The notes below the pieces were generated by a model that was given only the letters and a program-made list of their open reading frames with translations, did no database searches and was not told the origin of the DNA. From JANMCE01 sp963791625 (GTDB lineage: Bacteria; Actinomycetota; Acidimicrobiia; Acidimicrobiales; Ilumatobacteraceae): a stretch of 64,000 bases of DNA. The stretch is taken from positions 1 to 64,000 of the forward strand of contig CAWBTA010000015.1 of NCBI GenBank assembly GCA_963791625.1, written 5' to 3'. This document shows positions 17,942-25,608 of the stretch, one piece after another. The stretch's first letter is position 1; every line of letters starts with the position of its first letter. The translations under genes and the position numbers were made by a program.

Positions 17942-19081
17942 TTAGCCGATCGGTGCGGCCAGGAGAGCTTCGCCTTTGAGGCCCACGCCGCGCCAGGATG
18001 GGTCGAGGCCGGGACAGCGCACCACACCCGTGTGGGTTGACTCCCACAGCAACGCCGGCCGTTCACCATGCCAACGGACGGCGAACGACACCGATCCTTG
18101 CGTCAGGGGCGCGTCGTGCACTTCCAATGGTTGACCGAACCAGGCAGACGGTACCGGCTCGGCCAGTAGCAGCAGTTCGTCGTTCTGCACCGACGCCAAG
18201 CCGTCGAGAGTCCGGGCGAGTCGGTAGGTCACAGACTCGTTCGGCGACGCAGCTGACGGAGCAACCTTCAGTCGCATGCGATCAACATCGGATGCGGCTG
18301 TTGGTTGATCGGCCCGCCAAAGGATCTCGGCTGCTCGAGAAAGCGCAGCCGCGGCCCCCGGTTGCGTCGTCTTCTTGCTGAGCTTCGCGACGGCCACCGC
18401 TGCCACGACAACATCGTCGACCAGGGGTTCGGCGGGCTGCCCGCATCGCACCCGTTCCGATGCTGCGAGCAGAAACGCAACCGGGTCTGCTTGCGTGGGG
18501 ACGTCTGCCAGTAGCAGGTCGGATCGGTCACGAAGCACGCTGAGCCGCACGGCATCATCGGGCAGCACCAGGCGGGGCAAACGGTCGATCACACCGAGCC
18601 AGCCGCGCATCACATCGTCGGCCGACGGCACCGTCGTTGGCAGTGAACCGGTCCCCTGGCCAAGGGCGATGCGAATAGTGGAACCCTTGCCGATCGGAAT
18701 CACGATCGAAGCTTCGGGAAGCTCGATGCCTTGAATAGCCATGGCGGTCGGCGGACGACTGGTGAGCAGGTCATGACGGTCGAATGCGATGGCCACAGGA
18801 AGCGTCGACTGGTTCTCCACCTCCACCACGATGAGACCGCCCTGATCGACCACGGCGTAGACGCGATGCACGACATCACCCGATGGCACCCGGATGGCCG
18901 TCTCAACGACTGGGGTGCCCTCCAGGCGGGTCTGGCGGCACGTCGGCTCGTCGGGCGGCGTGTGCCACCGGTCGTCGGCAGCGATCCACCAGTTCAGTGC
19001 GCCGACGTTTGGGCCCGAGATCTGGCCGGCCGATCCAACGGTGGCCATGGCGCCGTCAACAAGCGTGCCGATGTTGGTCAT
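17942..19081 (-). CDS. Conserved hypothetical protein divergent from cofC
   Basis: This 379-residue protein is not recognised. It has no signal peptide. The N-terminal half alternates short beta strands (VYAVVDQGGLIVVEVENQS, IPIGKGSTIRIALG) and the C-terminal part is helical and Ala-rich, ending with a strand-rich segment around SFAVRWHGERPALLW. ATG 19081 was chosen because it leaves a 72-base divergent gap to cofC; a longer frame would run into cofC. The 251 bases between it and the lipoprotein gene at 17690 hold nothing I can identify. Confidence 0.65.
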   Translation of the reverse strand: MTNIGTLVDGAMATVGSAGQISGPNVGALNWWIAADDRWHTPPDEPTCRQTRLEGTPVVETAIRVPSGDVVHRVYAVVDQGGLIVVEVENQSTLPVAIAFDRHDLLTSRPPTAMAIQGIELPEASIVIPIGKGSTIRIALGQGTGSLPTTVPSADDVMRGWLGVIDRLPRLVLPDDAVRLSVLRDRSDLLLADVPTQADPVAFLLAASERVRCGQPAEPLVDDVVVAAVAVAKLSKKTTQPGAAAALSRAAEILWRADQPTAASDVDRMRLKVAPSAASPNESVTYRLARTLDGLASVQNDELLLLAEPVPSAWFGQPLEVHDAPLTQGSVSFAVRWHGERPALLWESTHTGVVRCPGLDPSWRGVGLKGEALLAAPIG

Positions 19082-19153
19082 AGGCCACCACGATGTCGCT
19101 TTCGACCCTGCGTTGTCCAAGCGCTGGTGCGGTTGACGTGGGAAACTCACAAT

Positions 19154-19762
19154 ATGCGTGTCGCTGTCCTCGTTCCTATCAAGGACTTTCGACAAGCCAA
19201 GCAGCGACTTGCCCCGGTGCTGTCACCCGATGAACGCATCGAACTCGCCCGTCGGATGGCGACCCACGTCATTGGCGCATCGGCGCCCTATGAGGTGTTT
19301 GTGGTCTGCGACGACCACGACGTTGCCGCGTTCGCGAAAGATCTCGACGCCGAGGTGTTGTGGCGACCGGATCTCGGCCTGAACGGTGCCATCCTGGAAG
19401 GCGTGCAACACATTGGTCGGACGTTTGAACGGGTGCTTATCGCACACAGCGACCTGCCCCTCGCCCATTCGTTTGAGGGCGTGATGGACACCGGGGGTGT
19501 GGCTATCGTGCCCGATCGCCACGGGCGGGGCACCAACGTCATCGCGCTGCCGGCCAGCAGATCGTTCTCGTTTCACTTCGGCACCGGCTCCTATCTGGCT
19601 CATCAGCACGAAGCACATCGGCACGGCCTACCTGTGCATCACATCGTCGATAGGCGTCTGGGGTGGGACGTCGATACGCCCGAGGATCTTGACCATCCCG
19701 ATTTGCAGGAGTTCCTCGCGTGGCTCCCGCCTCGGTCACCCCGCAAGGAGTTTCTGCCATGA
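19154..19762 (+). CDS. cofC: 2-phospho-L-lactate guanylyltransferase CofC/FbiD
   Basis: CofC activates phospholactate or phosphoenolpyruvate with GTP in coenzyme F420 biosynthesis. The 202-residue protein shows the nucleotidyltransferase start VPIKDFRQAKQRLAPVLS, the LIAHSDLPLA metal motif and DRHGRGTNVIALP, all typical of CofC. ATG 19154 opens the gene, and the stop overlaps the next start as ATGA. The other F420 genes are not in this window. Confidence 0.9.
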   Translation: MRVAVLVPIKDFRQAKQRLAPVLSPDERIELARRMATHVIGASAPYEVFVVCDDHDVAAFAKDLDAEVLWRPDLGLNGAILEGVQHIGRTFERVLIAHSDLPLAHSFEGVMDTGGVAIVPDRHGRGTNVIALPASRSFSFHFGTGSYLAHQHEAHRHGLPVHHIVDRRLGWDVDTPEDLDHPDLQEFLAWLPPRSPRKEFLP

Positions 19763-20526
19763 CTGCGAACGAACCCGGACAGCCGCCTTACGCCGAGGCA
19801 CCGAACATCACGTCGGTCGACCTGGACGTGCCGAAGGTTGCGCTCGCGATTGGGGCGCATCCCGATGATGTCGAGTTCGGTTGTGGCGCAACGCTCGCGA
19901 AGTGGGCCGCGGCCGGATGCGTGGTGCATCACCTCGTGTGCACCGATGGCTCGAAGGGCACATGGAACCCAGATGCCGACACCACCGCACTGGCCGTCAC
20001 CCGACAGCACGAACAACGCGCCGCGGCGCGTGCACTCGGCGCGACGGGTGAGGTTGTCTTTCTCGGATGGCCGGATGGCGAACTCGACAGCGGTCTGCGC
20101 CAGCGGTGGCAGGTGGCCTACTGGATTCGCAAGCTACGTCCGGATGTCGTGCTTGGTCACGACCCGTGGAAGCGTTACCGCTTGCATCCCGATCATCGCC
20201 ACGCCGGGCTGCTGGCGTGCGACGGCGTGGTGGCGGCGCGGGATCCGCACTTCTTCAAAGAACAAGAGTTGCCCCCTCACCGACCGAGCAGCCTGCTGCT
20301 CTGGGAAGCCGACGCACCTGACCACGCCGAAGATGTCACCGAGTTCGTTGACGTGAAGATCGCAGCACTCCTCGCGCACACGAGCCAACTTGAATCCACC
20401 ATGCACGCCGTCAGCGACGAGCAGATCGCGGCGTTCGGCCATCGCATCGAGTTCCGGTTGCGATCGCTCGGCGCTCCGATCGGTCGGGACGCGGCAGAGG
20501 CCTTCAAGCACATTTCCGATCTGTAA
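19759..20526 (+). CDS. PIG-L/LmbE-family deacetylase
   Basis: The 255-residue protein has the zinc-binding signature AIGAHPDDVEFGCGATLA near the N terminus and the second His motif in LHPDHRHAG. The family removes acetyl groups from GlcNAc-linked substrates (MshB, BshB and relatives). Which substrate is used here is not clear. ATG 19759 has AAGGAG upstream and overlaps the cofC stop by four bases, so the genes are translationally coupled. A convergent hairpin follows the stop. Confidence 0.87.
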   Translation: MTANEPGQPPYAEAPNITSVDLDVPKVALAIGAHPDDVEFGCGATLAKWAAAGCVVHHLVCTDGSKGTWNPDADTTALAVTRQHEQRAAARALGATGEVVFLGWPDGELDSGLRQRWQVAYWIRKLRPDVVLGHDPWKRYRLHPDHRHAGLLACDGVVAARDPHFFKEQELPPHRPSSLLLWEADAPDHAEDVTEFVDVKIAALLAHTSQLESTMHAVSDEQIAAFGHRIEFRLRSLGAPIGRDAAEAFKHISDL

Positions 20527-20535
20527 AACGACGAA

Positions 20536-20559
20536 AGCGGAAGGCGTTGGCCTTCCGCT
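20536..20559. terminator. Hairpin between the deacetylase gene and the Lys/Ala-rich gene
   Basis: A 10-base stem AGCGGAAGGC / GCCTTCCGCT with a 4-base loop starts 10 bases past the deacetylase stop. It separates convergent genes. Confidence 0.7.
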
Positions 20560-20572
20560 CCGTCACCTACGA

Positions 20573-20593
20573 ATCGCCGTAAGCAACGGCGAT
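20573..20593 (-). terminator. Hairpin just downstream of the Lys/Ala-rich gene
   Basis: ATCGCCGT and ACGGCGAT form an 8-base stem with a 5-base loop, 5 bases after the stop codon on the minus strand. There is no strong T run. Confidence 0.5.
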
Positions 20594-20597
20594 CGGA

Positions 20598-20951
20598 CTA
20601 CTTCTTGGCTGCTGCCTTCTTGGCCGGAGCTGCCTTCTTCGCGGCGGCCTTCTTGGCCGGAGCCTTCTTCACTGCAGCCTTCTTGGCCGGAGCTGCCTTC
20701 TTCGCAGCGGCCTTCTTGGCCGGAGCCTTCTTCACCGCAGCCTTCTTGGCCGGAGCCGCCTTCTTCGCAGCGGCCTTCTTGGCCGGAGCCTTCTTCACTG
20801 CAGCCTTCTTGGCCGGAGCCGCCTTCTTCGCAGCGGCCTTCTTCGGAGCAGCCTTCTTCACTGCAGCCTTCTTGGCCGGTGCCGCAGCCTTGGCCGGTGC
20901 AACCTTCTTGGCTGCTGCTTTCTTCGGTGCTGCTTTCTTTGCTACTGCCAT
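20598..20951 (-). CDS. Lys/Ala-rich histone-H1-like basic protein
   Basis: The 117-residue protein is almost only Lys, Ala, Pro and Val in PAKK/AAKK repeats with a 21-residue period. It resembles the C-terminal tail of mycobacterial HupB and bacterial H1-like proteins, which bind DNA non-specifically and condense it. Here the tail is a separate gene 39 bases after the HU gene stop. The start is ATG 20951: AAGGAG at 20959-20964 is 7 bases from it but only 1 base from the ATG at 20957. Nucleoid binding is inferred from composition. Confidence 0.8.
   Translation of the reverse strand: MAVAKKAAPKKAAAKKVAPAKAAAPAKKAAVKKAAPKKAAAKKAAPAKKAAVKKAPAKKAAAKKAAPAKKAAVKKAPAKKAAAKKAAPAKKAAVKKAPAKKAAAKKAAPAKKAAAKK
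20614..20856. repeat. 63-base tandem repeat inside the Lys/Ala-rich gene
   Basis: Units begin at 20614, 20677, 20740 and 20803, the last degenerate. Each encodes one 21-residue Lys/Ala/Pro unit, so copy number may vary between strains by slippage. Confidence 0.85.
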
Positions 20952-20990
20952 TTTCATTCTCCTTGAGTCGGGGGTACTACTGGGTCTGGG

Positions 20991-21266
20991 TTATGAGTTG
21001 AGCGAAGTCTTCAACGCCGCTGCGGCGGTGAACTTCATCTTGGAGCGGGCGGGTACCTGCACCATTCCGCCAGTGGACGGGTTCCGCGTTTCGCGGGCCG
21101 GCGACTGCGTGACGGTGAAGTGACCGAAGCCGGGCCACGCCGCCTTCTCGCCACCCTTGGTTGTAGCCGTAACAGTCGCGAAGAACGACTCGATGACACG
21201 CTCGGCATCAGCCTTGGTGACATCGGCACTCTTTGCAACTGCATCTATCAATTCAGCTTTGGTCAT
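20991..21266 (-). CDS. hup: HU-family DNA-binding protein
   Basis: The 91-residue protein is a minimal HU domain: MTKAELIDAVA at the start, then GFGHFTV and the DNA-arm region RNPSTGGMVQVPA. HU dimers bend and package DNA. Mycobacterial HupB carries a long basic tail after this domain; here the protein stops after the HU fold and the basic protein is the next gene. ATG 21266 has a TTCTCCTTG-derived ribosome-binding site upstream. The 338-base gap to the divergent ABC operon holds several palindromes. Confidence 0.93.
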   Translation of the reverse strand: MTKAELIDAVAKSADVTKADAERVIESFFATVTATTKGGEKAAWPGFGHFTVTQSPARETRNPSTGGMVQVPARSKMKFTAAAALKTSLNS

Positions 21267-21342
21267 GTGATTTCTCCTTGTACAGAGCGAACTCCGATGC
21301 ATATGTCAATGCGTAGCGAAGTCAAGGTCAAGCATTTCGCTC

Positions 21343-21540
21343 GTTGCGTTTGCAACTACTTGTTTCTGCACGTAGAAATCATATCGTTGAATTCGCAAAC
21401 ATCGCGTTGATGGTCGAACAAAATCGGCCACGCGAACTCGCCAGACCCTTCAGATTGGTGATTGTTGCATTTGCAACTATTGCGAACATGGTCGTGACAG
21501 ATGCGCCGATCAAAGATGTGAATCTGTCACCCGACGGATG
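21343..21540. promoter_or_regulatory. Palindrome-rich divergent control region (hup / amino-acid ABC operon)
   Basis: GTTGCGTTTGCAAC (21343-21356) and GTTGCATTTGCAAC (21464-21477) share the pattern GTTGC-N4-GCAAC. A further 9-base inverted repeat, GTGACAGAT (21494-21502) and ATCTGTCAC (21532-21540), lies nearer the ABC operon. They are candidate operators or hairpins. No other feature was recognised in the 338-base gap. Confidence 0.45.
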
Positions 21541-21604
21541 CGCCTCCGGCTGAAATGCCTTGGGTCTATGCTGCAGAGTGACCCGATCCCCCGTAGGAGA
21601 CAGC

Positions 21605-22474
21605 ATGAAACGAAACACCCTTATCGCAAGTGCATTGGTACTTACCGTCGTCGCTTCCGCATGCGGCTCATCCAAGACCACCACCACGGCCGCCACGTCG
21701 GCTGCCGGTGGCGCAGCCATGATGATGGGCAAGTGCGAAGTCACGGGCACGGAAGGCTCCATCAAGCTCAAGCCTGTCGTGGCAGACACGCTGACCATTC
21801 AGACGGCTCTGCCTGCGCCGGGCTGGTTCAACGGTGACGATCCCGCCAAGATCGAAGACGGCTACGAGTACTGCATGGCCGCAAACATTGCGCACCTCGC
21901 TGGTCTGAAGAAGGTCGTTGTTGCCAATGTCGACTTTGACCAGATGGTTTCTGGTGGCACGAAAGACTTCGATCTCGGCCTTGCTGAAATCTCCATCACC
22001 GAGAAGCGCAAGCAGGTCGTCGACTTCTCCATTCCGTATTTCGCCTCCGACATCGGCGTGCTCGTGAAGAAGGACAGCAAGGTGGCGAGCACCGACGATC
22101 TCAAGAAGGTCAAGCTCGGCGTGCAGAAGGGCACCACCGGGGCTGACTTCGCCACGGCCAAGGTCAACAAGGACGCCAAGGTGTTCGAAGATGCCGCCTC
22201 GATGTTCACCGCCCTCGACTCCGGCGCCGTCGATGCCGTCATGACGGACACATCTATCGTGCAGGAACAGGAGAAGAAGTCCCAGGGCGCGCTCAAAGTC
22301 GTAGGGCAGTACAAGACAGGCGAGTCGTACGGTGCCCTGTATCCCAAGGGATCAGCGAACAAGACCGAACTCGACAAGGCCATCAAGATGCTCATCGACG
22401 ACAAGGTGCTGAACAAGCTGGCCACCACGTACCTCTCGGGCGATCCGTCAGTCCCGCCGATCTTCACGGCCTAG
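21605..22474 (+). CDS. Amino-acid ABC transporter substrate-binding lipoprotein
   Basis: The 289-residue protein has a lipoprotein signal ending VVASACGSS, a short Thr/Ala linker and a type-II periplasmic-binding fold of the polar amino-acid family (FDLGLAEISITEKRKQVVDFS, GVQKGTTGADF, DAVMTD). It captures the substrate outside the cell for the permease and ATPase that follow. ATG 21605 has GTAGGAG upstream. The exact amino acid cannot be read from the sequence. Confidence 0.9.
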   Translation: MKRNTLIASALVLTVVASACGSSKTTTTAATSAAGGAAMMMGKCEVTGTEGSIKLKPVVADTLTIQTALPAPGWFNGDDPAKIEDGYEYCMAANIAHLAGLKKVVVANVDFDQMVSGGTKDFDLGLAEISITEKRKQVVDFSIPYFASDIGVLVKKDSKVASTDDLKKVKLGVQKGTTGADFATAKVNKDAKVFEDAASMFTALDSGAVDAVMTDTSIVQEQEKKSQGALKVVGQYKTGESYGALYPKGSANKTELDKAIKMLIDDKVLNKLATTYLSGDPSVPPIFTA

Positions 22475-22489
22475 GCACCTCCACTCCCG

Positions 22490-23833
22490 GTGGATCAATC
22501 ACCATCGACCACCAACCAACTGCCCGGCGCCGATGGGCGCCGGGCAGTACCGCACGCTCAGATCTACCGAACGCGCACGATTTTGGCGCTGCTGCTTTCC
22601 GTCGCAGTCGTTGCCCTCATGTGGCTGTCACTGACGGCCTTTCGAAACTCGCTCAACCTGAGCAGCTTCGATGTCACTGGCCAGCCGCCGAAGACGTCCT
22701 TCGAAGTCGTGCCCTGCGGCAGCGAATCCCGATTCAAGTTCGGTCGGACCGGCGAGAAGGACAACCCCGACACGGGTGAACGGGCCGGAGCCAAGCGCGT
22801 CAGCGTTCCGTCGGGCTGTTGGAAGATCCGACCCGACGCCGACGGCTCCGTTGGCCTCATCCCATTGCAGGCGACAGCCCCGGTCACCACGGGAGAACGC
22901 ATCGCTTTGATCCTCACGACGCTGGTGGGGCTTATCGCCACGGGACTCATCTACCCCGCCGTGCGCGGCCTGCTCGCCTCTCGCAAGGCGGCATTGGCAC
23001 TCGCGGGTCACGACACCATTGAGGCACGCATCAACGGCGACGATGCGCGTCAATGGTCGAGCTATGTCTTCGGTGTCGGTGCCGCCATCAGCGTCACGGC
23101 GCTGCTGTTGTCCTTCCTCGCCCTAGCCAATGGACAGGTACGCACGCCCTTCTTCAAGTTCTCCCTGATGACCGGCAAGTTCGGGCTCATCATCGGCAAG
23201 TTCGCCGTCAACGTAAAAATCTTCGTCATCGCCGAAGTCTTCGTACTGATCTGGGGCCTCATCGTCGCCATCGCGCGACTGGCACCTGGCAAGGCCGGTG
23301 CACCAGTTCGATGGATGGCCATCTTCTACATCGATCTCTTCCGCGGCATCCCTGCGGTCATCACCCTCACGATCATGAACTACGGCTTGAAGAAGGCAGG
23401 CATCCCGTTTTTCTCAAAACTGGATGACCTGTGGTTCGCCGTCATCGCCCTCACGCTCACGTACGGCGCCTACGTAGCCGAGGTGTACCGATCGGGCATC
23501 GAGTCGATCCACTGGAGCCAGACCGCGGCCGCGCGATCACTCGGCCTCTCCTACGGGCAGACGCTCAAGGAAGTGATCGTGCCTCAGGCCGTGCGCCGCA
23601 TCATTCCGCCGCTGCTGAACGATTTCATCGGCTTACAGAAAGACACCGCGCTGGTCGGTTTCATCGGCGTGGTGGAAGCGTTCAACCAGGCGCGCATCAT
23701 CAACTCCAACGCGTTCAACACCTCGGCCATCACGGTCGTCGCCATGTTGTTCTACGTGATCACCGTGCCACAGGCGCGACTGGTCGATCGACTTATCGCC
23801 CGAGACCAGGCGAAGACCCGTGGAGGCAGCTGA
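22490..23833 (+). CDS. Amino-acid ABC transporter permease with N-terminal extension
   Basis: The 447-residue protein is about 200 residues longer than usual HisM-type permeases. The extra N-terminal part has a transmembrane helix (about 28-48), an extracytoplasmic segment with two Cys (SEVVPCGSE-like and PSGCW regions) and a second helix near 145. The C-terminal part is the standard permease with the EAA loop around TAAARSLGLSYGQTLKEVIV and PPLLNDFIGLQKDTAL. GTG 22490 is 15 bases after the binding-protein stop. The 3' end almost touches the ATPase start. Confidence 0.88.
   Translation: MDQSPSTTNQLPGADGRRAVPHAQIYRTRTILALLLSVAVVALMWLSLTAFRNSLNLSSFDVTGQPPKTSFEVVPCGSESRFKFGRTGEKDNPDTGERAGAKRVSVPSGCWKIRPDADGSVGLIPLQATAPVTTGERIALILTTLVGLIATGLIYPAVRGLLASRKAALALAGHDTIEARINGDDARQWSSYVFGVGAAISVTALLLSFLALANGQVRTPFFKFSLMTGKFGLIIGKFAVNVKIFVIAEVFVLIWGLIVAIARLAPGKAGAPVRWMAIFYIDLFRGIPAVITLTIMNYGLKKAGIPFFSKLDDLWFAVIALTLTYGAYVAEVYRSGIESIHWSQTAAARSLGLSYGQTLKEVIVPQAVRRIIPPLLNDFIGLQKDTALVGFIGVVEAFNQARIINSNAFNTSAITVVAMLFYVITVPQARLVDRLIARDQAKTRGGS
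22520..22547 (+). promoter_or_regulatory. Stable hairpin at the binding-protein/permease junction
   Basis: CTGCCCGGCGCC and GGCGCCGGGCAG form a perfect 12-base stem with a GATG loop, inside the first codons of the permease gene. Such structures often protect the upstream message and lower permease expression relative to the binding protein. Confidence 0.55.
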
Positions 23834-23834
23834 C

Positions 23835-24581
23835 GTGTCGAACTTCATCGAGATGATCGACGTACAGAAGCGCTTCGGATCGAACCTTGTGTTGCGCGGC
23901 GTCAACCTCAATGTCGACCAGCACCAGGTCGTCTGTCTCATCGGTCCCTCGGGCTGCGGCAAGTCAACGCTGCTCCGTTGCATCAATGCGCTTGAGACCA
24001 TCAACGAAGGCGAGATCCGAATCGATGGTGATCGAGTATCGGGGCGAGGCGTTGACGTGGACGCATTACGCGCCGATGTGGGCATCGTGTTTCAGAGCTT
24101 CAACCTGTTTCCGCACAAAACCGTCATGGACAACGTGACGCTTGCACCCATCAAGGTACTCGGGATGGAGAAGGCGGCGGCTCAGGATCGGGCCATGGTG
24201 CTGCTCAAGCGCATCGGGCTTGATCACAAGGCTACGGAGTATCCCGATCGTCTCTCGGGCGGGCAGCAACAGCGTGTTGCCATCGCGAGGGCACTCGCCA
24301 TGCAACCTCGGGTGATGTTGCTCGATGAGATTACGTCCGCGCTTGACCCGGAGCTTGTCTCCGAGGTGCTCAACATCGTTCGGGACCTTGCGGCCGAAGG
24401 TATGACGATGCTCCTGGCCACCCATGAGATGGGGTTCGCCAAGGAGGTCGCATCCAAGGTGTGCTTCCTATACGAGGGCGTCGTGCATGAAGAGGGCCCG
24501 CCTGAGCAGATCTTCGGCGACCCTCGCCAGGAGCGCACCCGGGCCTTCCTGAAGTCCATCATCGAGGCTGGCCGCCTGTAA
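23835..24581 (+). CDS. Amino-acid ABC transporter ATPase (GlnQ/HisP type)
   Basis: The 248-residue ATPase has Walker A GPSGCGKST, the Q-loop FQSFNLFPHKT, signature LSGGQQQRVAIARAL, Walker B VMLLDEITSALDP and the H-loop LATHEMGFAKEV. It powers the adjacent permease. GTG 23835 was chosen because GGAGG at 23822-23826 is 8 bases upstream; the in-frame GTG at 23820 lies before that site. Confidence 0.95.
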   Translation: MSNFIEMIDVQKRFGSNLVLRGVNLNVDQHQVVCLIGPSGCGKSTLLRCINALETINEGEIRIDGDRVSGRGVDVDALRADVGIVFQSFNLFPHKTVMDNVTLAPIKVLGMEKAAAQDRAMVLLKRIGLDHKATEYPDRLSGGQQQRVAIARALAMQPRVMLLDEITSALDPELVSEVLNIVRDLAAEGMTMLLATHEMGFAKEVASKVCFLYEGVVHEEGPPEQIFGDPRQERTRAFLKSIIEAGRL

Positions 24582-24596
24582 TTTCTGATTGTTTGC

Positions 24597-24625
24597 TTTA
24601 CATTTCGGGCGCCCAAACTTAGTGT
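24597..24625 (+). promoter_or_regulatory. Candidate whiB promoter
   Basis: TTTACA (24597-24602) and TAGTGT (24620-24625) are separated by 17 bases, ending 9 bases before the whiB ATG. Confidence 0.45.
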
Positions 24626-24634
24626 TAATACGTA

Positions 24635-24919
24635 ATGATCAACAACGATCCACCCGAGTGGGCCGACCGTGCCCGATGCAAGGGACACACGACGTTGTTC
24701 TTTCCGCCGGCGGCCGAACGCCCGCAGGCGCGAGCTCGGCGCGAAGCCAAGGCCAAGGTCCTCTGTGAACAATGCCCCGTGGCCGACTGCTGTCGCGCCC
24801 ACGCCCGGTCGCATCATGAGTACGGATTCTGGGGAGCCGAGTCCGAAGAGGAACGCCACCTCGCGGGATACACCCTCGCGGCCCCCATCGGCATTCGCGC
24901 CCGCTCCCTCTCTGCCTAA
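24635..24919 (+). CDS. whiB: WhiB-family Fe-S transcriptional regulator
   Basis: The 94-residue protein has the four WhiB cysteines, Cys15 and the CEQCPVADC cluster at 44-53, which ligate a [4Fe-4S] cluster. The GFWGAESEEER turn that contacts sigma factor follows. WhiB proteins are restricted to actinobacteria and their phages and act with sigma-A. Which WhiB subgroup this is cannot be decided by eye. It sits alone between the ABC operon and the exonuclease gene. Confidence 0.93.
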   Translation: MINNDPPEWADRARCKGHTTLFFPPAAERPQARARREAKAKVLCEQCPVADCCRAHARSHHEYGFWGAESEEERHLAGYTLAAPIGIRARSLSA

Positions 24920-24963
24920 TCCGTAACGCGAACTCTCGCGCACCCCTTGCGTAGGGTGAGGGT

Positions 24964-25608
24964 ATGAGCGGCGAGACCACTTCCCCCATGGCGATGCCGC
25001 GTTTCGTGGTGATCGATGTCGAGACCAGTGGCCTGTCCACGCGCCGCGACCGCATCCTGCAAGTTGCCGCCGTCGAACTCGACTCAAGCGGCGCCCTGGT
25101 CAACGAGTGGTCGAGCTTCGTGCGGCCACGCTTCGGTCGCGTCGGACCAACGCATGTCCACGGGCTTACGGCGGCATCGCTCCAGTCGGCACCGGCGTTC
25201 CGGGTCGTTGCGCCAGAGCTGGCCCGACAGCTTGAGGGTGCGGTCGTAGTCGGGCACAACATCGACTTCGACTGGGCGTTCGTACGCCGATCCATGCGGC
25301 GGGCGCGGGTGCCGTTGGAACCCACGGCCCGCCTGTGCACACTCGATCTTTCGCGCTCACTCGACCCCGATCGGGTGATGCGTCACAAGTTGGCCGACAT
25401 TTGTAGTCGACTCGATGTCCCGCTCGACAACGCGCACGACGCGCTGGCCGATGCCCGCGCCACGGCAGAAGTGCTTGGCCGTCTTCTTCACAGCGCCCAG
25501 CTCGACGGCACCACGCTCGTTACGCACCGGGCCTATCGATCAACGACCAACCCCGGGCGCCCCCGCCGAAAGAAGCGTTGGTGGCGCCGATTGAAACGTC
25601 AGCGGTAA
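24964..25608 (+). CDS. DnaQ-like DEDDh 3'-5' exonuclease
   Basis: The 214-residue protein shows the three exonuclease motifs: VIDVETSG, then HNIDFDWAF, then HDALADARATAEV. It resembles the epsilon-subunit/DnaQ-like enzymes that occur as single proteins in actinobacteria. The last 15 residues are Arg/Lys-rich and could bind nucleic acid. It converges on pafC with a 10-base overlap. Confidence 0.88.
   Translation: MSGETTSPMAMPRFVVIDVETSGLSTRRDRILQVAAVELDSSGALVNEWSSFVRPRFGRVGPTHVHGLTAASLQSAPAFRVVAPELARQLEGAVVVGHNIDFDWAFVRRSMRRARVPLEPTARLCTLDLSRSLDPDRVMRHKLADICSRLDVPLDNAHDALADARATAEVLGRLLHSAQLDGTTLVTHRAYRSTTNPGRPRRKKRWWRRLKRQR

Noticed and set aside
20614..20856. Regular repeats suggestive of a CRISPR array
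   Set aside because: Units are contiguous with no spacers and encode in-frame protein repeats.
20605..21123. Plus-strand Phe/Ala-rich frame that looks like a membrane protein
   Set aside because: It is the antisense of the Lys/Ala-rich repeat gene and HU gene, which have ribosome-binding sites and known composition.
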